From positions 1 to 19,004 of the forward strand of contig JAKBAZ010000009.1 of the NCBI GenBank assembly GCA_021826255.1: a DNA stretch of 19,004 nt. Direction: 5' to 3'. The stretch is from Actinomycetes bacterium. GTDB taxonomy: Bacteria; Actinomycetota; Acidimicrobiia; Acidimicrobiales; RAAP-2. Positions 14,049 to 19,004 of the stretch are shown one piece after another (position 1 is the stretch's first letter; each line of letters starts with the position of its first letter). The translations under genes were made by a program, and so were the position numbers. Below the pieces are notes generated by a model that was given only the letters and a program-made list of their open reading frames with translations, ran no database searches and was not told the DNA's origin.

Positions 14049-16946
14049 CTATCCGTAGTGATGCACCCGGGGCTGAAAATGACTCCGGTCGTGACTCGAG
14101 GGTGTCACTACCTCGTGCAGGGGCCGGCGAATACTTCTCACCGACGGTGGTGGGGAATAGAACAGGCGCAGCACCATCGCCATGGCGTCAAAGGGCCCCA
14201 GATGCCACAGGGCACGATAGTTTTCTGCGTGCTGAAGGAGTTCGTCAGCGCGACGCTCCCCCGCGAGGCCGATCATGTCCGCCTCGTCGTTGGCGTACAA
14301 GTACAGCGGGGAAACCGGCTGGACCGACAATCCGGCCCCTTCGGCCACCATCCACAACCGCTCCATGGCGGCCCCCGCTCTCACGTACCACAGCGGTTCA
14401 GTCCTCGGCACGGTCACCACGGCTAGGGCGCTCGACGTCGCGACGGCGATCTTGGATCGCATTTCGAGCAACTTGCCCCCGCGCCATTCCCGAAGATTGT
14501 CCATGACGTCCGACCGACCGAGTAGCGACATTAACGAGAGTGTCGCCGGGTCGAGTTCAAGAGTGCGAACGTCGAGCCCCGTCGTGAGTTCGTCGCGCCC
14601 GGGAATGCGCAACTCCTTCATCATGTCGTGGTGCACGTTGGGTAGGAGATAGCGCCACCGATCCGCCTCACCCAACATCGTGGCGTGAGCCAACAGGTCT
14701 TCGCGCTTCGAGGCCAGTTTGACGCCGACCCCCTCTTTTTCCACCGCTCGCTGGAGAAGCGTCATGGTTTCGTCGCTCACCTCGCCCGGTACACCCATTC
14801 GACGGTTGGCACTGCGAGTGAAAATCAACTCACGCAACTGTTCAATCTCGGGGTCCATACCCTGGCCGAGGGTCATCGTCGCCACCAAATCTGGTCTCGC
14901 GCGATCGGGGAACAACTGGACGGAGCCGAGTCGGCGAAGGCTCGCCGCCATGACCCGAGCATTAAAGAGGGCCGCGCCGATGGCAAGGTAGGTTCCTCGG
15001 TGTTGAATGTCCATGACGCTTGATGACGAGGTATCCGCGAAGAAGTGGATGGCGTCACCCTCGACGCTGAACTTCCACGGCTGCACGTTTCCACCCGAGG
15101 GGGCGCGCCGAGCGGCGTCGACGATCAACTCCACGGGATCGTCACTCCGAAGAGGCGGGTCAGTGGGCGGCGGCGACGACAACCCTTCGCGAAGTGAGGC
15201 TTCAACGCGGACGGGGTGAAGTGAGTCGAGAATCTCGTCGAGATCAATTCGCACTCGGCCGGACGGCAACTCCTTACCCAGACCGAAGCGGCGAACGGCC
15301 GTCGCCACCGTCGCTCCACCGAGGGTCACTTCACTCGCCAGCTGGGGCCAGCCACTCACAGTGGTGCCGAGCTCGAGGGCGGAAGCCGCCGCACGGGCCG
15401 ACACGTCCTCGGCTCCGAGAATCTGCAGAACGATGGGGTTCTTTTGTTCCGTCGTCAGTCCGGCGAGGATCGTGGAGTCCAACTCACCCAACAGGCCGTG
15501 GAAGATGGGGCGCTCGGGCTCGAGGTCAAAGCGCTCCACGTCGAGCACCCCGCGGTCGCTCGTCTCCATAATGACCGGGATCCCGAGTTCGCGCGCCCTT
15601 TCTCGCACCATCACCTTGACGTCGAGCGAGTCGCACTCTTCAACGAGGAGGTCGAGGCCGTCGAGAAAGTGACGAACATTGTCCATGGTGACGCCCTCGG
15701 TGAAGACTTCTAACTTTAAGTAGGGATCCACTTCGGCGATTCGACGGGCCAGGGCCACCGCCTTGTTGACACCGAGATCGACGACGCCGGTCGGGATTCG
15801 GTTCAGATTGTGAAGCTCAATGTGATCGAAGTCGGCAATTCTCAACTCTCCGCAGAGTCCCTCGAGGGCGAGAGCGTGAGCTATCGAGTGCCCCGCGCTC
15901 GCTCCAATGACGCCGACCCGTAACGCTCGAAGACGGCTCTGCTCTCTCTTGGTGATCTTGTTGTGATTGCGATTAAGGCGCAGGACCTCGAATCCCCGGG
16001 GTCCAAGGAGTCGCACGACCGCGCGCCGCCAGGGGTAGTACACCCAGCGCTGTCCGTCGTCGGCGATCTCGGCGGCACTCACGTCGACGAGGGAACCCAA
16101 CTGGGTCGACTGCTCGTCGTAACGATCGAGCACCTGGAGAGAGTCTTCCTCTCTGAGTGTCCTCAGTACTTCGCGCTCCGCGCGACGAGTGACGTCGAGA
16201 ATAAGGGGTCGATAGGACTGATACTGCGCCGACTCCGGCGAGACCGCGCCCGCCTCATCCACGGGACCGCGAGCCAGCTGCTCGGCCTCCCGTCGAAGGT
16301 AGGCCTGAGTTTCGGAATTGGCGAGGTCGTAACTCAGTGAGCGACGATAGGAGAGGGCCACGGTGCGGTAGCGCTCGTCGGGAAACTCTACCGACGTCGT
16401 GCCAATTTGGATACATCCGTTGTCGATTGCCTGGGGAATCATTCGGTCGGCGACCGCGAAGACTGCAAACTCCGCTCCCAGCCAGTTCAGCGCGTGAATC
16501 GTCGCGCGCCCGAAGGTGGTGAGGAGCCTACGGCCTATGGCCGCCTCTCCGTTCGACCACGCTCCCTTTATTTCAATAGCTCCCAACCTACATTCTTTGT
16601 CAATCGTCTCTCCAATGAGCCCGATTTCAGAGGATGCGGCCATTTCACCCATGATTGCGGCCTCAAATCGATTTTCGAGAGGACCGTGAACTCGCATTCC
16701 TCCCACAACATTGCCAGACGGATCAAGTCCCACGAAAAAGAGGGAAACCCCCGTTCCGGCTTCCAACTCCTCCCGGTGGAAGGCCTCCTCGACTCCGCGG
16801 CTCCGGTAGCGACCTTCGGCCCCGTCGAGATACTTCTTCCACAGGTCGGGGCGCTGCGCGGGGTGATGACCCTCGAAGCGAATGCCGGACGCTTCGTCAA
16901 TAAAGAACGAACCGTACCGATAACGCCGGTTCACGGAGTGAGCCAC
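14049..16946 (-). CDS. Acyltransferase-like / ThiF-like / nitroreductase-like fusion, Rv1355c (MoeY) family
   Basis: 965 residues in three parts. Residues ~10-205 resemble GNAT or acyl-homoserine-lactone-synthase-like N-acyltransferases: VVGGMRVHGPL strand, AIEIKGAW, a long helix LLTTFGRATIHALNWLGA and AVADRMIPQAIDNG. Residues ~336-590 form a ThiF/E1-type adenylylation domain with GVIGASAGHSIAHALALEG (345-363), ADFDHIELHNLNR (371-383), K395 and VEECDSLDVK. ThiF-type zinc cysteines are absent. Residues ~600-930 resemble a flavin nitroreductase (AARRAPSGGNVQPWKF, 611-626; late helix AAMERLWMVAEGAGLSVQPVS). The second of two GTG codons is taken because AGGAG lies 5 nt upstream. The ThiF-nitroreductase pairing matches Rv1355c of M. 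tuberculosis, annotated MoeY but without a proven molybdopterin role. Its reaction is unknown. Confidence 0.85.
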   Translation of the reverse strand: MAHSVNRRYRYGSFFIDEASGIRFEGHHPAQRPDLWKKYLDGAEGRYRSRGVEEAFHREELEAGTGVSLFFVGLDPSGNVVGGMRVHGPLENRFEAAIMGEMAASSEIGLIGETIDKECRLGAIEIKGAWSNGEAAIGRRLLTTFGRATIHALNWLGAEFAVFAVADRMIPQAIDNGCIQIGTTSVEFPDERYRTVALSYRRSLSYDLANSETQAYLRREAEQLARGPVDEAGAVSPESAQYQSYRPLILDVTRRAEREVLRTLREEDSLQVLDRYDEQSTQLGSLVDVSAAEIADDGQRWVYYPWRRAVVRLLGPRGFEVLRLNRNHNKITKREQSRLRALRVGVIGASAGHSIAHALALEGLCGELRIADFDHIELHNLNRIPTGVVDLGVNKAVALARRIAEVDPYLKLEVFTEGVTMDNVRHFLDGLDLLVEECDSLDVKVMVRERARELGIPVIMETSDRGVLDVERFDLEPERPIFHGLLGELDSTILAGLTTEQKNPIVLQILGAEDVSARAAASALELGTTVSGWPQLASEVTLGGATVATAVRRFGLGKELPSGRVRIDLDEILDSLHPVRVEASLREGLSSPPPTDPPLRSDDPVELIVDAARRAPSGGNVQPWKFSVEGDAIHFFADTSSSSVMDIQHRGTYLAIGAALFNARVMAASLRRLGSVQLFPDRARPDLVATMTLGQGMDPEIEQLRELIFTRSANRRMGVPGEVSDETMTLLQRAVEKEGVGVKLASKREDLLAHATMLGEADRWRYLLPNVHHDMMKELRIPGRDELTTGLDVRTLELDPATLSLMSLLGRSDVMDNLREWRGGKLLEMRSKIAVATSSALAVVTVPRTEPLWYVRAGAAMERLWMVAEGAGLSVQPVSPLYLYANDEADMIGLAGERRADELLQHAENYRALWHLGPFDAMAMVLRLFYSPPPSVRSIRRPLHEVVTPSSHDRSHFQPRVHHYG

Positions 16947-16962
16947 CACGTCTCCTGACTGT

Positions 16963-16989
16963 TTGACACCGAAATCACGCTGATGTAAT
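16963..16989 (+). promoter_or_regulatory. Candidate promoter of the prepilin peptidase gene
   Basis: A consensus TTGACA (16963-16968) is followed after 15 bp by TGTAAT (16984-16989, five of six matches). The short spacer weakens the call, and a leader of about 75 nt would result. CATAAT (17001-17006) is an alternative -10. The 8-bp palindrome GTAATTAC (16985-16992) lies in this divergent region. No clear promoter for the minus-strand fusion gene was found. Confidence 0.3.
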
Positions 16990-17071
16990 TACTCCTCAAG
17001 CATAATGAGATATCAGCAATTTCACGGTCATAGCGACGTTCTAACTGTCGGCACCGTCGTCGAGGAGAGTC

Positions 17072-17851
17072 ATGGCGTTGGCCTGGATATACGTCGCAGT
17101 CGTTGGTCTACTCGTGGGGAGTTTTCTCAACGTCGTCGTCTACCGCGTGCCCCGGGGACTGAGTGTCGTCCGGCCCCGCTCAGCCTGCCCCTCGTGTGAC
17201 ACTCCCCTGCGCGCTCTCGACAACATTCCGATCGTCTCGTGGATTGTCTTACGGGCGCGCTGTCGGACCTGTCGCGAGCCGATCTCCTGGCGCTACCCCC
17301 TCGTCGAGGGCGCAAACGCCGTGATCTGGAGTCTCGACGCTCTGCGCATTGGCTTTCACCCGATCCTGGTCGCGGTACTGATCGGGTCGAGTGTGCTACT
17401 CGCCCTCGCGCTCATCGACGCCGAGACGATGACCCTTCCCCGAGTCCTCGTCTACTGGGGGCTCGCCCTCAGCGCACTGGCCATGCTCATTGCCGCACTC
17501 GGTTCCCACGACGTCCACGCCCTGTTTCGCGGGCTCGTCGCTGGCGCGGGATGGTTCCTCGTCTTCTTCGCCCTCAACTTCGCAAGCCCCCGGGCGCTCG
17601 GCTTCGGCGACGTTCGACTGGCCGGACTCTTGGGTCTACTGCTCGGCTGGTGGGGACTGGGTGAAGTGCTCGTGGGATTCTTTGCGGCCAATGTCCTCGG
17701 CGTCCTCGTAGGAGGGTTTCTCATTCTCACCAAGCGGCGCCGACGCGATCAACCCATCCCCTACGGGGTCTACCTCGCGGCGGGGACTCTCTTCGCCCTG
17801 TGGTTCGCCCCGGCTCTCTTGTCCCACTGGCCCTACTGGCCCCAGCGCTAG
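17072..17851 (+). CDS. pilD: Prepilin peptidase (A24 family)
   Basis: 259-residue polytopic membrane aspartic protease that cleaves, and often N-methylates, type IV prepilins. The N-terminal GSFLNVVVYRVPRG is the family signature. A four-cysteine zinc loop follows (CPSCDTPLRALDNIP and CRTCREPISWRYPLVE), then transmembrane helices. Catalytic aspartates are D112 in LALIDAETMTLP and the Asp of LGFGDVRLAG. Full length, with GGAGAG shortly before the ATG. It is convergent with the pilT-DUF429 pair, with only 12 nt between stops. The four cysteines suggest an active bifunctional peptidase/methyltransferase, though the methylation activity is inferred. Confidence 0.93.
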   Translation: MALAWIYVAVVGLLVGSFLNVVVYRVPRGLSVVRPRSACPSCDTPLRALDNIPIVSWIVLRARCRTCREPISWRYPLVEGANAVIWSLDALRIGFHPILVAVLIGSSVLLALALIDAETMTLPRVLVYWGLALSALAMLIAALGSHDVHALFRGLVAGAGWFLVFFALNFASPRALGFGDVRLAGLLGLLLGWWGLGEVLVGFFAANVLGVLVGGFLILTKRRRRDQPIPYGVYLAAGTLFALWFAPALLSHWPYWPQR

Positions 17852-17863
17852 CGCGAACGAGGA

Positions 17864-18568
17864 CTAGTAGACGTACTCCATCCGCAGACTCTCCGAGTCC
17901 CACTCGGGGTCGAAGGGGATGCGGCGCGCCGTGCGGGTGAAGGCGCGTCGAGCCGACCACATCAGGGCCGCCGCTTCTTGGAGGTGGTGCCAGCGCACTC
18001 GATCCATCTCGACGTCGAGGACGCGCTCCACACCCTGCATCTTGTGGATCAGGAGGTCTCGTCGTTCGTTGTGGCCCGCTCCGGTGAAGCGACCGTGCTT
18101 CATGGGCACACCACCGTTCATCTCGAGAAAGCTGAGTTCGGGGTGGCCCTGGTAGATCTGGCGCTGGCGGTAGGGGGCCATCTCGGTGGCGACCTCCCGG
18201 TAGCGGGGCAGCATCATCACCGTCACCGCGTCCAAGTTGTCGTGGGGGTGATTGGGGTCGAGGATCGCGGCGCGTGAGGGAACGTGGGTGATCACGTTTC
18301 CGCGGGGTCCGAGCATCTCCTTCGCAATCCGGTCACAGGTACGAAGCCCCAGCTCGTCATCGTCGAGGTAACCAATAGGTACGTTGATGACCACCGCGTC
18401 GAACATCGGACGTTGGTCCACAATGTCCATAAACGTGGGAAAGATCTGGGGCTCGTCGGGGGCGAAGGTCGCTCCGGCGATCTTGGCGGACGCCACGAGC
18501 CACGCACTGGCGCTCGGCACCACGCCCGCCACGATGCGGTAGGGAAGATTGGGACCTCTCGACGTCAA
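17864..18568 (-). CDS. DUF429-family protein, probably catalytically degenerate
   Basis: 234 residues resembling DUF429, a predicted RNase H-fold nuclease family of unknown role. The family frame is visible: VAGVVPSASAWLVASAK near 13, VVINVPIGYLDDDELGLRTCDRIAKEMLG (about 59-87), then FLEMNGG...KHGRFTGAGHNERRDLL (147-173). The usual acidic residues differ: GVDG is GVVPS, the IDxPIG Asp is Asn (INVPIG), and no Asp stands in the late HLQEAAALMWSARR helix where DxxDA is common. A non-catalytic or altered function is likely. The TTG start overlaps the pilT stop (TTGA), so the two are coupled. The start could instead lie further in, at GTG codons near 18532. Confidence 0.72.
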   Translation of the reverse strand: MTSRGPNLPYRIVAGVVPSASAWLVASAKIAGATFAPDEPQIFPTFMDIVDQRPMFDAVVINVPIGYLDDDELGLRTCDRIAKEMLGPRGNVITHVPSRAAILDPNHPHDNLDAVTVMMLPRYREVATEMAPYRQRQIYQGHPELSFLEMNGGVPMKHGRFTGAGHNERRDLLIHKMQGVERVLDVEMDRVRWHHLQEAAALMWSARRAFTRTARRIPFDPEWDSESLRMEYVY

Positions 18569-19004
18569 CGCCCGAGTGAGCCTCTCCCCCGGGACTTGAC
18601 CGCGTCGATGGCTCGCACCAGTTCTTTGGGGTGAGCCGAGGCCGCCATGGCGTCCTCGTAAGTCACCGTTTCGGAGGCCACGAGATCGGCGAGGGAGTTC
18701 TCCATCATCTGCATTCCCTCCTTCGAATTCGTGAACATGATGTTGCCCAACTGGTTGGAGCGCCCCTCCCGGATGAGGTTACGCACCGAGGGAGTGGCGA
18801 CCAGAACTTCGAAGGCCGCAACCACCCCGCCCCCAATCTTAGGGATGAGGCGCTGGGCGAAGATAGCGGTGAGGGATGCCGCCAACTGGACTCGGGTCTG
18901 CTCTTGGCGCCAGGCCGGAAAGACGTCGATGATACGGTCAATCGCCTGGGCCGCGTCGTTGGTGTGCAACGTACCAAAGACGAGGTGGCCCGTCTCGGCC
19001 ATGG
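18565..19004 (-). CDS. pilT: Type IV pilus retraction ATPase, C-terminal part
   Basis: The last ~145 residues of the hexameric ATPase that disassembles type IV pili during twitching; the gene continues past the window edge. The frame reads AETGHLVFGTLHTNDAAQ with the His box, then AIDRIIDVFPAWRQEQ, FAQRLIPK, and SVRNLIREGRSNQLGNIM, the PilT-specific AIRNLIRE-type motif. The end, TYEDAMAASAHPKELVRAI, is also typical. The Walker A and B motifs are outside the window. Preservation of the AETGHLVFGTLHT and RNLIRE motifs separates it from PilB and GspE. The stop overlaps the DUF429 start. Confidence 0.94.
   Translation of the reverse strand, partial: MAETGHLVFGTLHTNDAAQAIDRIIDVFPAWRQEQTRVQLAASLTAIFAQRLIPKIGGGVVAAFEVLVATPSVRNLIREGRSNQLGNIMFTNSKEGMQMMENSLADLVASETVTYEDAMAASAHPKELVRAIDAVKSRGRGSLGR

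Noticed and set aside
14049..16946. Calling the fusion gene a molybdopterin biosynthesis protein.
   Set aside because: The MoeY name of Rv1355c rests on the ThiF-like domain only. No MoaD, MoeA or other molybdopterin gene is nearby, and the acyltransferase- and nitroreductase-like parts do not fit that pathway.

Overview
The window suggests a high-GC actinobacterium. GTG and TTG starts are frequent, and several starts look leaderless. Neighbouring genes often overlap as ATGA, GTGA or TTGA. One gene pair has the same order as Rv1355c-Rv1354c of Mycobacterium tuberculosis. Type IV pilus genes together with sulfide oxidation would fit an Acidimicrobiia-like lineage, but that placement is inference. 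No tRNA, CRISPR array, insertion sequence or phage gene is visible.

Region 1 (1-4,744, minus strand) looks like a sulfide-handling respiratory module. It contains a sulfide:quinone oxidoreductase (SQR), an undescribed 50-residue protein, a CoA-disulfide reductase fused to a rhodanese domain, a 56-residue cysteine-rich protein, and cytochrome bd oxidase subunit I (cydA, cut by the window edge). A perfect inverted repeat, ATACCC-N4-GGGTAT, overlaps the predicted SQR promoter and resembles operators of CsoR/CstR-family copper or persulfide repressors. cydA has its own good promoter after two perfect hairpins. SQR would pass electrons from sulfide to quinone, the rhodanese/CoADR protein would process the sulfane sulfur, and the sulfide-tolerant bd oxidase would reoxidise the quinol.

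Region 2 (4,745-9,857) holds a divergent 72-residue zinc-ribbon-like protein, a stand-alone Lrp/AsnC effector domain and a shared terminator. A minus-strand operon follows: xseA, xseB, a GCGRTD-type metallo-beta-lactamase hydrolase (possible persulfide dioxygenase), a ferredoxin-reductase-type flavoprotein and an acyl-CoA dehydrogenase. The RNase P RNA gene rnpB (9,914-10,254, plus strand) is transcribed divergently from xseA.

Region 3 (10,275-16,946, minus strand) is a cyclic-di-GMP cluster. It begins with a 965-residue fusion of an N-acyltransferase-like domain, a ThiF/E1-like domain and a nitroreductase-like domain (Rv1355c/MoeY-like). Next come a GAF-GGDEF-EAL protein, a second diguanylate cyclase and a protein of unknown function; the last three genes overlap by 4 nt each. 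This is the most unusual system in the window.

Region 4 (16,947-19,004) has a plus-strand prepilin peptidase. Converging on it are the 3' end of pilT and an overlapping DUF429-family protein that appears to have lost key acidic residues. The c-di-GMP genes lie next to the pilus genes, which would fit c-di-GMP control of twitching or attachment (inference).
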